In this document: in pieces, positions 27,845 to 36,854 of the stretch | Position numbering within the stretch: position 1 is the stretch's first letter | Layout of the letters: every line of letters starts with the position of its first letter | Assembly: GCA_946480245.1 (NCBI GenBank) | Contig: CAMLIZ010000008.1 | Coordinates: 1-50,789, forward strand | Origin: an uncultured Pseudomonadota bacterium | Lineage (GTDB): Bacteria; Pseudomonadota; Gammaproteobacteria; Burkholderiales; Burkholderiaceae | Direction of reading: 5' to 3' | DNA length: 50,789 bases | Program-made: the position numbers and the translations under genes | The notes under the pieces: model-generated | Seen by the model: only the letters and a program-made list of their open reading frames with translations | What the model was told of the DNA's origin: nothing | The model's database searches: none

Positions 27845-28933
27845 TCAGCGCTCCAGCTCGACTTGCACGGCCTGCAGCTCGCGCGCCTTGTCCTCGGGCA
27901 GCGCGTCCATCGCGAAGAAGCCCGCCGCCAGCTCCGTGCCGGCCAGGTACTTGAGGCGATCGCGCGTGCGATACGGCGGATACAGCTCGGCATGCAGGTG
28001 CCACTCGGGATGCGGCTGGCCGTCGGTGGGCGCCTGGTACCAGGCCATCAGGTACGGCAGCGGCCGCTGCCACAGGCCGTCGTACTTCTGCAGCACGGTC
28101 TTCAAGGCCCGCGCCAGGTCGGCACGCACTGTGTCGCTCAGCTCGCTCAGGCGCTGCACCGGCTCGATCGGCGCCACCCACACCTCGTAGGGATAGCGGG
28201 CGCACGGCGGCACGAAGGCCACGGCCTGCGGGCCCTGGTAGAGCAGGCGGGTGCGGTCGGCGAGCTCGTGGCGGATCATGTCCAGCAGCGGCCCGCAGCC
28301 GCGCTCCGCGCGATAGGCCTCGGCTTCGTGCTGCATGCGTGCCGGCACCGGCGGCACCACCGGGTAGGCGTAGATCTGCCCGTGCGGATGGTGCAGCGTG
28401 ACGCCCACTTCGGCACCGCGGTTCTCGAACGGCAGCACGTACTCGATGCCTGGCAGGGCCCCGAGCTGCTGCGTGCGCTCGCCCCAAACCTGCAGCAGCA
28501 GCTCGATGTGGTCCAGCGGCAGTCGGCCCAGCGACGCCGCCGGATCCTGCGTGAACACCACCACCTCGCACTGGCCGTGCGACGGCGCCGTGGGAATGCC
28601 GAGCAGCGGAGCGTCGTGCGCGTCGAGCGCCAGCGACGGAAAGCGGTTGTCGAACACGGCCACGTCCCAGTCGCCGGCCGGCACCTCGGTGGGGTGCGCG
28701 GGGTCGCGCGTGGGCGCCAGCGGGTTGTATTCGGGCGGTGGCAGGAAGGTGCGGTCCTGGCGGTAGGCCGCGTAGGTGACCCACTCGCCGCGCAGCGGAT
28801 GCCAGCGACGGTGCGGGTTGGCCTTCAACGGCTCGGCGAACGGGCTCGGCGCCTGCAGGTCGTCCGGCAGCGGGCGACGGCTGTACAGGTGCAGGGTGCG
28901 CCCGTCGGGCTTTTGCAGGATCTTGGTGTGCAC
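27845..28933 (-). CDS. galT: Galactose-1-phosphate uridylyltransferase GalT
   Basis: A 362-residue enzyme that exchanges UDP-glucose and galactose-1-phosphate. The active-site HPHGQIYAYP with its nucleophilic histidine is present, as are VFDNRFPSL near the N-terminus, and HYPV-like and HLHAELYPP metal-site segments. GTG at 28933 is chosen: it lies 5 bp past the GH2 stop, GGAGGGG is about 10 nt upstream, and VHTKILQKPDGR is the natural N-terminus. The competing TTG at 28942 would overlap the GH2 stop codon. Confidence 0.92.
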   Translation of the reverse strand: MHTKILQKPDGRTLHLYSRRPLPDDLQAPSPFAEPLKANPHRRWHPLRGEWVTYAAYRQDRTFLPPPEYNPLAPTRDPAHPTEVPAGDWDVAVFDNRFPSLALDAHDAPLLGIPTAPSHGQCEVVVFTQDPAASLGRLPLDHIELLLQVWGERTQQLGALPGIEYVLPFENRGAEVGVTLHHPHGQIYAYPVVPPVPARMQHEAEAYRAERGCGPLLDMIRHELADRTRLLYQGPQAVAFVPPCARYPYEVWVAPIEPVQRLSELSDTVRADLARALKTVLQKYDGLWQRPLPYLMAWYQAPTDGQPHPEWHLHAELYPPYRTRDRLKYLAGTELAAGFFAMDALPEDKARELQAVQVELER

Positions 28934-28938
28934 GGTAA

Positions 28939-30738
28939 TCAAACCCCTCCAGGGATGTAGGTGCGCTGCTGCCGTGTCGCCTTGGCGATCGCCTCCAGCG
29001 GGATCTTGGGTGTGCGGTCTGCGCACAGCAGGCCGTTGGCCTCCTGGAAGGTATCAGCGAATTGCGTGTAGCAGAAGCCGGAGAACAGCGGCGTGTGGAT
29101 CACCACCTCCAGCAGCTCGCAGTACATGCGCTCGAACTGTTCCTCGGTTTTGGCGCGCGTGTAGCCCCAGGTCTGCTTGACGCCCGGCTCGGGCTTCTTC
29201 ACGTACGCGACGCCGCCGAACTCGGTGAGCATGATCGGCTGGCCCCGGTGCGGGTAGCCGTCCAGCGTGAGGATGCGCCCGCCCGGGCGCCGGCGGTCGA
29301 ACAGCTGCTGCGGCGCACCCTCGGTGGCGTAGCGCTGGCGCAGGTGCTCCACGTTGGCGTCGTAGTCGTGGATGCCGATGATGTCGGTGGCGCTGGACTC
29401 CCAGCCGTCGTTGCCGATCACCGGGCGCGTGGCGTCCAGCGTGCGCGTGAGGTGGTACAGCGCCTCCACCGCATGCCGCTGCTCGCGCGCCTGCGTGAGC
29501 TCGGGCACGCCCCAGCTCTCGTTGAACGGCACCCACACGATCACGCACGGGTGGCTGTAATCACGCTCGATGGCCTCGGTCCACTCGCGCACGATGCGCT
29601 TGATCGCGGTGCGCGTGAAGCGGTAGGCCGAGGGCATTTCCTCCCACACCAGCAGGCCCAGCTTGTCGGCCCAGTACAGGTAGCGCGGGTCCTCGATCTT
29701 CTGGTGCTTGCGCACGCCGTTGAAGCCCATGGCCTTGGCCAGCTCCACGTCCTTCCTGAGGGCCGCGTCGTCGGGTGCCGCCAGCAGGGTGTCGGGCCAG
29801 TAGCCCTGGTCCAGCACCATGCGCAGCACGTACGGGCGCCCGTTGAGCATGAAGCGGTCGCGCAGGATGTGCACCGAGCGCAGCGCCGTGTAGCTGGCCA
29901 CTTCGTCCAGCAGCTCTTCGCCGCGCCACAGGCGCACCTGCGCATCGATCAAGGTCGGCCGCTCGGGGCTCCACAGCAGCTCGTTGCGGAAGTCGTCGAT
30001 GCCGGGGTCGGCCAGCGCGATCGTGCGGTCGGCCTCGCCCTGGATCACCTGGTAGCGGTCGTGCGCCAGCACGCGCTGGCCGGTGCTGAGGATCACCTCC
30101 ACCGCCAGCGGATCGGCGGCGCGCTCGCCCACCACGCGCACCGACAGCCCGATCGAGAAATCGTCGACGCGCGGCGTCCAGCGGATCTTGTCGACGTAGG
30201 TGCGGCCCACACGCTCGATCCACACCGGCTGCCAGATGCCGGTGGTGCGCGGGTACCAGATCGAGTGCGGTTCCAGCTGCCAGTCCTGCTTGCCGCGCGG
30301 CTTGGTCAGCTCCAGCGGGTCGTCTTCGGCGAGCACGGTGATGCGCTGGTGGCCCGACGGATCGAGCGCAGCGGTGATGTCGGCCCAGAACGGCGTGTGC
30401 CCGCCTTCGTGCGTGGTGATGAAACGGTCGTTCACCCACACCTGCGCTCGGTAGTCCACAGCGCCGAAATGCAGCATCACACGGCCGCCATCGGGCTGCA
30501 GCTGCAGCTCGCGCTCGTACCACACCGCCGGGTGGAAGCCGCGGTTGCAGATGCCGCTGGCCGCAGCCTCCGGCGGGTACGGCACGATGATCTCGTGCGT
30601 CCAGTGCCCGGCCAGGTCGGCCGGGCAGGTGTAGCGCCGTTCGGGATCGAAGGCAAAGCGCCAGGGGCCATCGAGCGACAGCCAATCCGCGCGGCGCAGC
30701 TGGGGGCGCGGGTAGCCCGCTTCGGTGCGCGCGTTCAC
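28939..30738 (-). CDS. Glycoside hydrolase family 2 protein
   Basis: A 599-residue cytoplasmic beta-glycosidase (galactosidase or glucuronidase type). The N-terminal jelly-roll domain carries GFHPAVWYERELQL and the immunoglobulin-like linker follows. The TIM barrel has the acid/base glutamate in VPFNESWGVPEL and the nucleophile in LTEFGGVAY, with MGFNGVRKHQKIEDPRYLYW between. There is no signal peptide. GTG at 30738 is the only reasonable start and lacks a Shine-Dalgarno; it overlaps the stop of a 20-codon leader ORF as GTGA, so translation probably depends on coupling. As first enzyme of the GH2-galT-galK-UXS operon it likely liberates galactose from an imported oligosaccharide. Confidence 0.88.
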   Translation of the reverse strand: MNARTEAGYPRPQLRRADWLSLDGPWRFAFDPERRYTCPADLAGHWTHEIIVPYPPEAAASGICNRGFHPAVWYERELQLQPDGGRVMLHFGAVDYRAQVWVNDRFITTHEGGHTPFWADITAALDPSGHQRITVLAEDDPLELTKPRGKQDWQLEPHSIWYPRTTGIWQPVWIERVGRTYVDKIRWTPRVDDFSIGLSVRVVGERAADPLAVEVILSTGQRVLAHDRYQVIQGEADRTIALADPGIDDFRNELLWSPERPTLIDAQVRLWRGEELLDEVASYTALRSVHILRDRFMLNGRPYVLRMVLDQGYWPDTLLAAPDDAALRKDVELAKAMGFNGVRKHQKIEDPRYLYWADKLGLLVWEEMPSAYRFTRTAIKRIVREWTEAIERDYSHPCVIVWVPFNESWGVPELTQAREQRHAVEALYHLTRTLDATRPVIGNDGWESSATDIIGIHDYDANVEHLRQRYATEGAPQQLFDRRRPGGRILTLDGYPHRGQPIMLTEFGGVAYVKKPEPGVKQTWGYTRAKTEEQFERMYCELLEVVIHTPLFSGFCYTQFADTFQEANGLLCADRTPKIPLEAIAKATRQQRTYIPGGV

Positions 30739-30797
30739 TCGCTGGTCGGCACGGAGTGGATCAGTGTGCTCGGTTCTCGGCGGGGCGCTGATGCCAT
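30735..30797 (-). CDS. Putative 20-aa leader peptide upstream of GH2
   Basis: ATG at 30797 follows an ideal AAGGAG by 6 nt and opens a 20-codon frame (MASAPRREPSTLIHSVPTSE) whose TGA overlaps the GTG of the GH2 gene by GTGA. The main gene has no ribosome-binding site of its own, so the short frame probably delivers ribosomes to it. The peptide shows no run of a single amino acid that would suggest classical attenuation. It is supported by position only, since homologues cannot be searched here. Confidence 0.5.
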   Translation of the reverse strand: MASAPRREPSTLIHSVPTSE

Positions 30798-30798
30798 C

Positions 30799-30838
30799 GT
30801 TTGCTCCTTGGGTTCGCTCCTTGGGGGACGGAGCAAAC
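30799..30838 (-). promoter_or_regulatory. Possible SD-sequestering RNA switch before the leader ORF
   Basis: In the minus-strand RNA the arm GUUUGCUCC (30838-30830) can pair with two places. GGAGCAAAC (30807-30799) gives nine Watson-Crick pairs, covers the proximal Shine-Dalgarno and leaves a 22-nt loop. GGAGCGAAC (30820-30812) gives eight Watson-Crick pairs plus one G-U pair with a 9-nt loop, leaving the proximal Shine-Dalgarno free. The pairings are mutually exclusive, as in ON/OFF translational switches. A DNA operator is an alternative reading of the same inverted repeat. Confidence 0.45.
30803..30825 (-). repeat. Tandem direct repeat carrying two Shine-Dalgarno copies
   Basis: The 10-mer CCCAAGGAGC (minus strand) occurs at 30825-30816 and again at 30812-30803, separated by 3 nt. 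Each copy contains AAGGAG. Only the second is correctly spaced from the leader ATG at 30797. Confidence 0.7.
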
Positions 30839-30872
30839 CGGGGCAGGCGGCGTGCCCGAACGCCTTTGCGGC

Positions 30873-33836
30873 TCAGCGCGCCTGCATGCAGGCGGCGAGC
30901 AGTTCCAGGTCCACCGGCTTGGTGAGGTGATGGTCGAAGCCGGCCTGCAAGGCGCGCCGCTTGTCCTCGGGCTGGCCATAGCCGGTCATCGCCACCAGCA
31001 CGGCGGCGCGGCCCCAGTCGGTGTCGCGCATCATGCGGGCGGCCTGCAGGCCATCGATGCCGGGCATGCCGATATCCATCAGCACCACCTGCGGCTGGAA
31101 ACAGGCGCCGGCGTCCAGCGCGGGCTGCGCGCCGAACACCACCTGCACCTCGTTGCCCCATTGCGACATCAGCGCGCCGATGCTTTGCGCGCTGTCCACG
31201 TTGTCGTCGACCACCAGCACGCGATGGCCGGTCACGCTGGCCGGGCCTTGCGGCAAGGGATGCGCCAGCGCCTGCGGCTCGGCCAGAGCCGGCAACAACA
31301 CCGTGAAGCAGCTGCCGCGGCCGGGGCCCTCGCTGACCACCTGCACGCTGCCGCCATGGATCTCGACAATGCCCTTGACCAGCGCCAGCCCGATGCCCAG
31401 CCCGGGCTGCGCGCTGCGCAGGTGCGTGTGGGCCTGCGAGAACATCTCGAACACGCGCTGCTGTTCGTTCGCCGCAATGCCCAGGCCGGGATCCTGCACG
31501 GTCAGCTGCAGCATGGCGCCGTGCGGCGCGGCCGTCAGCCGGATCAGCCCGGGCTCGGGCGTGTACTTGGCCGCGTTGTGCAGCAGGTTGGCGACCACCT
31601 GCGTGAGCCGCGCCATGTCGCCCATCAGCAGCATCGGCTCGCTCGACAGCTGCATCTCCAGCCGATGCCCCTGCGCCTCGATGAAGGGGCGCACCTGCTC
31701 TGCCGCCAGCTCGATCGCCTCGCGCAGGTGCACGCGCTCGCGCTGGATCTGCAGGATGTTGCGCGAGATGCGCGACACGTCGAGCAGGTCGTCGAGCAGG
31801 CGCGTGAGCTGGCGCACCTGGCGCTCGATGGCTTGCGCCAGCCAGCTGACGGTCTTGGCGTCGTCCGGCTTCAGTGTGAGCAGGCGCGCTCCGTTGGCGA
31901 TCGGCGCCAGCGGGTTGCGCAGTTCGTGCGCCAGGGTGGCGATGAAGTTGTCCTTCTGGCGGTCTGCGTGGCGCAGCGATTCGACGGCCTGTTCGCGCTC
32001 GGTAACGTCGAGCACCAGCGCCAGCAGCGCCAACGAGGGCGCCGACGGCGACGGCCGCAGTGCCGAAACGCTCCACTCCGCATGCAGCAGCCGGCCATCG
32101 CTGCGGCGGTTGCGCATGCGAAAGCGCTTGCGCGACACGGGCCCGGCGAGTAATTCGCGCAGCGCCTGCGCGCCCTGCGGCGCGTCGTCCGGCAGCCAGG
32201 GCAGCTGGTCGGCGGCACGGCCAATCACCTCGTCGGCACGCCAGCCGAACAGCGTCTCGGCCTGCCCGGCCCAGCGCGTGATGCGCAGTTCGCCGTCGAA
32301 CTCGATCACCGCCAGCGGCGCGTCCTCCACCAGCAGTTGCAGGCGCTCGGACACGCGCTCGCCCTCCTCGATGTCGAACACCATGCCCACCCACTCGACG
32401 ATCTCGCCGTCGCGCAGCACCGGGTTGGCGCGCGCCAGCGCACGCCGGTAGCCGCCCGACGACTGGTGCCACAGGCGCGCACGGCCGCGGTACGGGTGCC
32501 GCGCCTCGGCCGCCTGGCGCCACGCCTCCAGCGCGTCGGCGCGATCGTCCGGGTGCAATGCATCGAGCCAGCCGAAGCCGGCGTACTGCTCGCGCGTCTG
32601 CCCGGTGTAGTCGGCCCACGACGCCTGCTCGGTGGCGAACTCGCGCTGCGGCCCGGCCGTCCATACGATGGACGCCGTGGCGTTGACCAGCGAGCGAAAG
32701 CGCTCCTCGCTGATGCGCAGCGCGCGCTCGGCGCGCACCAGTGCCGAGATGTCGGTGAAGAAGATGCAGTAGTCGTTGTCGGCCAGCCGCCCGGCGCTCG
32801 TGATCACCTCCACGCGCAAGCCGTCGGCCCGCAGCAGCACCGCGCGGAACGGGCCGTTGCGCCCGGTTTCGTCGAGCTCCTGCTTGGCCATGGCATACAC
32901 GCCGCGCTCGTCGGGCGGCACCAGGCGGCCCTGGTGGATGCGGCCGGCAAGCAGGTCATCGCGGCTGTAGCCCATCAGCGCGAGGAAGGCGTCGTTGGCC
33001 TCGGTGATCACGCCGCCGGAGGAGAACGCGATCGCCACCGCAGCGCTGTCCACCAGCCGCTGCATGCGCAGCTGCGCCTCGCGCTCGGCGATCTCGCGCT
33101 GCTTTTTCTCGCTGATGTCGACTACCACGTTGGTCAGGCCCACCACCTGCCCGGCCTCGCTGCGCAAGGGCGTGGCGAACACCTCCATGCAATGCCAGCC
33201 GCCGGCGCCGTGGTACTCCACCTCGGCGCGGCGCGGTTGCCCGCTGGCCAGCACGTCGCGGCGCAGGTGCGTGAGCTGCGCGGCGGTCTCCGCGTCGAAC
33301 AGGTCCTCGGCGCGCTTGCCCTTCATCTGGCCGGACTTCAGGCCCATCGCGGAGCTGAGCGTGCGCACATAGCGCAGCTCGCAATCCATGTCGAATACCG
33401 AGATCGGCAGTGCGTTCAGCGCCGCCGCCAGGTGCTGCGTGGCCAGCGCGGCGCTCTCGGCCTCCTGGGCACGCGCCTCCGCGCGCCGCCGTGCACGGTG
33501 CACCTGCTCGAAGCCGGCGCACACCACCAGCGCCGAGGGCAGCGCGATCGCCGAGCGCAGCACCTGTACCCAGGTGAACGTGGCGGCGCCGCTGAGGGCG
33601 CCCCACTCGATGCGGCTCAAGGCCATCAGCGCGGCGGCCAGCATGCCGGGCCAGAAGCCGCCGGCCCAGGCCGACAGCACCACCACCGGCAGCGCCAGCA
33701 TCAGCACCGGGTCGGGCCCGAGGTGGCGGCCCACCAGCGGCAGCAGCGCGAACGCCACCGCACTGAGGGCAATGGCCAGCGCGAACGCGGCCGGAGGCCG
33801 CGCCGCTGCCATGCGCCAACTCGTCGGGATGCCCAT
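30873..33836 (-). CDS. Multi-PAS hybrid sensor histidine kinase
   Basis: A 987-residue hybrid kinase. An N-terminal membrane region with four or five hydrophobic helices (about 12-115) precedes four PAS domains (roughly 135-255, 260-370, 378-495 and 500-620; ISEERFRSLVNATASIVWTA starts the third). The HisKA domain has NFIATLAHELRNPLAPIANG, then HATPase with NLLHNAAKYT, DPGLGI and GLGIGLALVKG. The C-terminal receiver carries its phospho-acceptor in VVLMDIGMPGIDG. ATG at 33836 follows GGAAGG closely; GTG at 33848 is the alternative. No separate output regulator is adjacent, so the phosphorelay partner is elsewhere. The GH2 operon follows downstream on the same strand. Confidence 0.9.
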   Translation of the reverse strand: MGIPTSWRMAAARPPAAFALAIALSAVAFALLPLVGRHLGPDPVLMLALPVVVLSAWAGGFWPGMLAAALMALSRIEWGALSGAATFTWVQVLRSAIALPSALVVCAGFEQVHRARRRAEARAQEAESAALATQHLAAALNALPISVFDMDCELRYVRTLSSAMGLKSGQMKGKRAEDLFDAETAAQLTHLRRDVLASGQPRRAEVEYHGAGGWHCMEVFATPLRSEAGQVVGLTNVVVDISEKKQREIAEREAQLRMQRLVDSAAVAIAFSSGGVITEANDAFLALMGYSRDDLLAGRIHQGRLVPPDERGVYAMAKQELDETGRNGPFRAVLLRADGLRVEVITSAGRLADNDYCIFFTDISALVRAERALRISEERFRSLVNATASIVWTAGPQREFATEQASWADYTGQTREQYAGFGWLDALHPDDRADALEAWRQAAEARHPYRGRARLWHQSSGGYRRALARANPVLRDGEIVEWVGMVFDIEEGERVSERLQLLVEDAPLAVIEFDGELRITRWAGQAETLFGWRADEVIGRAADQLPWLPDDAPQGAQALRELLAGPVSRKRFRMRNRRSDGRLLHAEWSVSALRPSPSAPSLALLALVLDVTEREQAVESLRHADRQKDNFIATLAHELRNPLAPIANGARLLTLKPDDAKTVSWLAQAIERQVRQLTRLLDDLLDVSRISRNILQIQRERVHLREAIELAAEQVRPFIEAQGHRLEMQLSSEPMLLMGDMARLTQVVANLLHNAAKYTPEPGLIRLTAAPHGAMLQLTVQDPGLGIAANEQQRVFEMFSQAHTHLRSAQPGLGIGLALVKGIVEIHGGSVQVVSEGPGRGSCFTVLLPALAEPQALAHPLPQGPASVTGHRVLVVDDNVDSAQSIGALMSQWGNEVQVVFGAQPALDAGACFQPQVVLMDIGMPGIDGLQAARMMRDTDWGRAAVLVAMTGYGQPEDKRRALQAGFDHHLTKPVDLELLAACMQAR

Positions 33837-33937
33837 ACCGCCTTCCACCCTGCCCGGTCTTGCCGCCGTCGCGGCAGTCTACCGAGGTGCGTGTGTCGCG
33901 ATGTAGCGCCGTGCTGCGAGGGGCCCTGCTACGAGCG

Positions 33938-35497
33938 CTAGTGCGCGCCGCCGGCGTCCGCCGGTGCGCCGGCCTTCACCGGCTTGGCGAACCAAATCAG
34001 CCCGATGAGCAGCAGGAACAGGAAGGCGGACACGTAGAACAGGTCATCGGCCGCGCGCGTGAAAGCCTGCTGGTCGATCATGCGATTGAGGTAGGCCGCC
34101 ACCTGGTCGGAGTTGAAACCGAGCGCCCCGAGCTTGGCATTGGCGTCGGCCAGCGCCGGGTCGCCCACGTTGCCCAGCCGCTCGACCAGGTGCGCGTGAT
34201 GCATGGTCGCGCGGTCGTCCCAGATCGTGGTGGCGATCGAGGTGCCGAACGCGCCCGCGGTGATGCGCGCGAAGTTCGACAGGCCCGAGGCCGCCGGAAT
34301 GCGATCCGGCGTGAGGCCAGACAGCGTGATGCTCATCAGCGGGATGAAGAAGAAGGCCATCGCCGCGCCCTGCACGAACGTGGGCAACAGGATCGTCCAC
34401 AGGTCGGTCTGAGGCGTGAAGCCAGAGCGCATCCACAGCACCAGCGCGAACACGACGAACGCCACGGTGGTGAGCAGCCGCGTGTCGATGCGCGTGACGT
34501 TCTTGCCCACGAGCGGCGACAGCAGGATGGCCAGGATGCCCACCGGCGCCAGCGCCATGCCGGCCGACGTGGCGGTGTAGCCCATGTACTGCTGCAGCCA
34601 CAGCGGCAGCAGCACCACGTTGCCGAAGAACACGCCGTAGGCCACCGCCAGTGTGGCCGCGCCGATCGCGAAGTTGCGCCGCTTGAACAGGCTCAGGTCC
34701 ACCACCGGGTGCTCGTCGGTGAGCTCCCAGGCCAGGAAGAACAGGAAGCCCACCGCCGCCACCACGGCCAGCAGCACGATCTGCGGGGAGTGGAACCAGT
34801 CAAGCTGCTTGCCCTTGTCGAGCATGATCTGCAGCGAGCCGACCCAGGTGACCAGCAGCGCCAGGCCGATGCCGTCGATCGGCACCTTGCGAGTCGGCGT
34901 GTCGCGTTCGCGATAGATCATCCACGTCGCAGCCGCGGCGCCCAAGCCGACCGGCACATTGATGTAGAAGATCCACGGCCAGGCCATGTTGTCGGTGATG
35001 TAGCCGCCCAGCAGCGGGCCGGCCACCGGCGCCACCAGCGTGGTGATGGACCACATCGCCAGTGCGAGACCGGCCTTGGCGCGCGGGTAGCTGGCCAGCA
35101 GCAAGGTCTGCGACAGCGGGATCATCGGCCCCGCTACCGCGCCTTGCGCGACACGAAAGCCGATCAGCCAGGCGAGCGAGGGCGCGAAGCCGCACAGCCA
35201 CGAGGTGAGCACGAACAGCAGCACGCTCAGCGTGAACAGGCGCACCGCACCGAAGCGCTGCGTCAGCCAGCCGGTGAGCGGCACCGAGATGGCATTGGCG
35301 ACCGCGAAGCTGGTGATCACCCAGGTGCCCTGATCCGGGCTCACGCCCAGGTCACCGGCAATCGCCGGCAGCGACACGTTGGCGATCGAGGTGTCGAGCA
35401 CGTTCATGAACGTGGCCAGCGACAGCGCGATCGTGCCGAGCACCAGCGCGCCGCCCTTGAGCGGCGCGTGCTCGGTGTGCGAGGCGGGGCCGGCCAT
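33938..35497 (-). CDS. emrB: DHA2-family multidrug efflux permease (EmrB-like)
   Basis: A 519-residue 14-helix major facilitator permease of the DHA2 family. TFMNVLDTSIANVSLPAIAG (motif D1 of the first helix), GWLTQRFGAVRLF (loop 2-3 motif A) and FRVAQGAVAGPMIPLSQTLL (motif C region) are seen. Driven by protons, it should pass drugs to the EmrA-like adaptor. Its ATG starts directly after the emrA stop with no gap. It closes the marR-OMF-emrA-emrB operon and is 101 bp before the hybrid kinase start. Confidence 0.92.
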   Translation of the reverse strand: MAGPASHTEHAPLKGGALVLGTIALSLATFMNVLDTSIANVSLPAIAGDLGVSPDQGTWVITSFAVANAISVPLTGWLTQRFGAVRLFTLSVLLFVLTSWLCGFAPSLAWLIGFRVAQGAVAGPMIPLSQTLLLASYPRAKAGLALAMWSITTLVAPVAGPLLGGYITDNMAWPWIFYINVPVGLGAAAATWMIYRERDTPTRKVPIDGIGLALLVTWVGSLQIMLDKGKQLDWFHSPQIVLLAVVAAVGFLFFLAWELTDEHPVVDLSLFKRRNFAIGAATLAVAYGVFFGNVVLLPLWLQQYMGYTATSAGMALAPVGILAILLSPLVGKNVTRIDTRLLTTVAFVVFALVLWMRSGFTPQTDLWTILLPTFVQGAAMAFFFIPLMSITLSGLTPDRIPAASGLSNFARITAGAFGTSIATTIWDDRATMHHAHLVERLGNVGDPALADANAKLGALGFNSDQVAAYLNRMIDQQAFTRAADDLFYVSAFLFLLLIGLIWFAKPVKAGAPADAGGAH

Positions 35498-36814
35498 TTA
35501 CTTTGCGGCTCGGGTGGCCGAAACGCCGGCAAGCGCCACAGGGCGAGGTTGGCCGTCGTCGGCAGTGGCTTCGGCGCGCTTCACGCGGGCGGAAGCCACG
35601 CGCGGCGCATGGCCGCCATTGGCCACGATGATGCGCTGCACCTCGCCGTCGGCCTCATGGTTGAGGCGGTCGAACACGTCCGTCTCGGCCACGGTCTGCC
35701 GACGCGGCGCATCGGCCAGCATCTTGCCGTCGGTGTTGGTCACGTCGACCTTGGTGTCCATCGACAGGCCCACCCGCAGCGGATGCGCCTGCACCTCCTT
35801 CGGGTCGAGCGCGATGCGCACGGGCACGCGCTGCACCACCTTGATCCAGTTGCCCGTGGCGTTCTGTGCCGGCAGGAGAGAGAACGCGGCCCCGGTGCCA
35901 GCCCCCAGGCCTTCGATCGTGCCGTGGTACTCCACCTTCTTGCCGTACACGTCGGCCTGCAGCGTGGCGGGCTGGCCGATGCGCAGCTTCTGCAGCTGGC
36001 TTTCCTTGAAGTTGGCGTCGACCCACACCTGGTCGAGCGTGACCACCGTCATCAGCGGCTGGCCCGGCTGTACGCGCTGGCCCAGCTGCACGCTGCGCTT
36101 GGCCACGTAGCCGCTCACCGGCGCCGGCAGATCGGCGCGCTTGAGCGCAAGGTAAGCCTCGCGCACGCGAGCGGCGGCGCGTTGCACGTTGGGGTGCTGC
36201 TCGACCGTGGTGTTCTCGGTGAGCGACTCGTTCGAGTTCAGCTGCTCCTTCGCGGCCACCACGGCCGACTGCGCGGCCTGCAGCGCGCTGCGCGCTGCGG
36301 TGAGCTGCGCGTTGGCGTGGTTGAACTCTTCCTTGCCGACCGCGCCGGTGGCCACCAGCGGGGCGCGGCGGGACACGTCGTCCTGCGCACGCGTCACTTC
36401 CGCCTGCGCCTTGGCCACGTCGGCCTCGCGCAATGCGATTTGCGCCTTCAGCGTGGCGTTGTTCTGGTAGACGGTGCGCACCTCGCGCACGGTCTGCGCC
36501 AGCTGTGCCTCGGCCTGGTCGAGCGCCACCCGCGCGTCGGCCGGGTCCAGCTTGACCAGCGTCTGGCCGGCTTTCACGTAGTCGGTGTCGTCAGCGCCGA
36601 TGGCCAGCACCGTGCCGCCCACTTGCGGCGTGATCTGCACCACATTGCCCTGCACGTAGGCGTTGTCGGTGCTTTCGTAGTGGCTGAGCACGAGCGCGTA
36701 GTAGGCGGCGTAGCCCGCCGCACCGAGCACCACGGCGGCGGCCACCGCGGTGAGCGCCTTCTTGCGCTTGGGGTTGCCGGCGGGCGTGGCGGGGGCAGCT
36801 TGCGGAGCGTTCAT
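35498..36814 (-). CDS. emrA: HlyD-family membrane fusion protein (EmrA-like)
   Basis: A 438-residue periplasmic adaptor. A single N-terminal membrane helix (about 19-40) is followed by STDNAYVQGNVVQITPQVGG, the first lipoyl half, a long coiled-coil hairpin, then the second lipoyl half with LPAPVSGYVAKRSVQLGQRV and the beta-barrel region VWVDANFKESQLQKL. It links the EmrB-type permease to the outer membrane factor encoded just upstream. ATG at 36814 has AAGGA about 9 nt before it; an extension to 36895 would overlap the upstream gene. The C-terminal 60 residues are a low-similarity tail. Confidence 0.92.
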   Translation of the reverse strand: MNAPQAAPATPAGNPKRKKALTAVAAAVVLGAAGYAAYYALVLSHYESTDNAYVQGNVVQITPQVGGTVLAIGADDTDYVKAGQTLVKLDPADARVALDQAEAQLAQTVREVRTVYQNNATLKAQIALREADVAKAQAEVTRAQDDVSRRAPLVATGAVGKEEFNHANAQLTAARSALQAAQSAVVAAKEQLNSNESLTENTTVEQHPNVQRAAARVREAYLALKRADLPAPVSGYVAKRSVQLGQRVQPGQPLMTVVTLDQVWVDANFKESQLQKLRIGQPATLQADVYGKKVEYHGTIEGLGAGTGAAFSLLPAQNATGNWIKVVQRVPVRIALDPKEVQAHPLRVGLSMDTKVDVTNTDGKMLADAPRRQTVAETDVFDRLNHEADGEVQRIIVANGGHAPRVASARVKRAEATADDGQPRPVALAGVSATRAAK

Positions 36815-36854
36815 GGATGAAAGGTCCTTCCGGGAAATCGTTGGTGTCTGTTGT

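Noticed and set aside
33861..33876. Perfect TGCCGC-CGTC-GCGGCA hairpin after emrB
   Set aside because: It has only six base pairs and no T-tract on either strand, so I do not call it a terminator.
33860..36820. 986-residue plus-strand open frame over emrA-emrB
   Set aside because: Same GC-driven shadow effect; composition is His/Arg/Gln-rich and the minus strand encodes clear efflux proteins.
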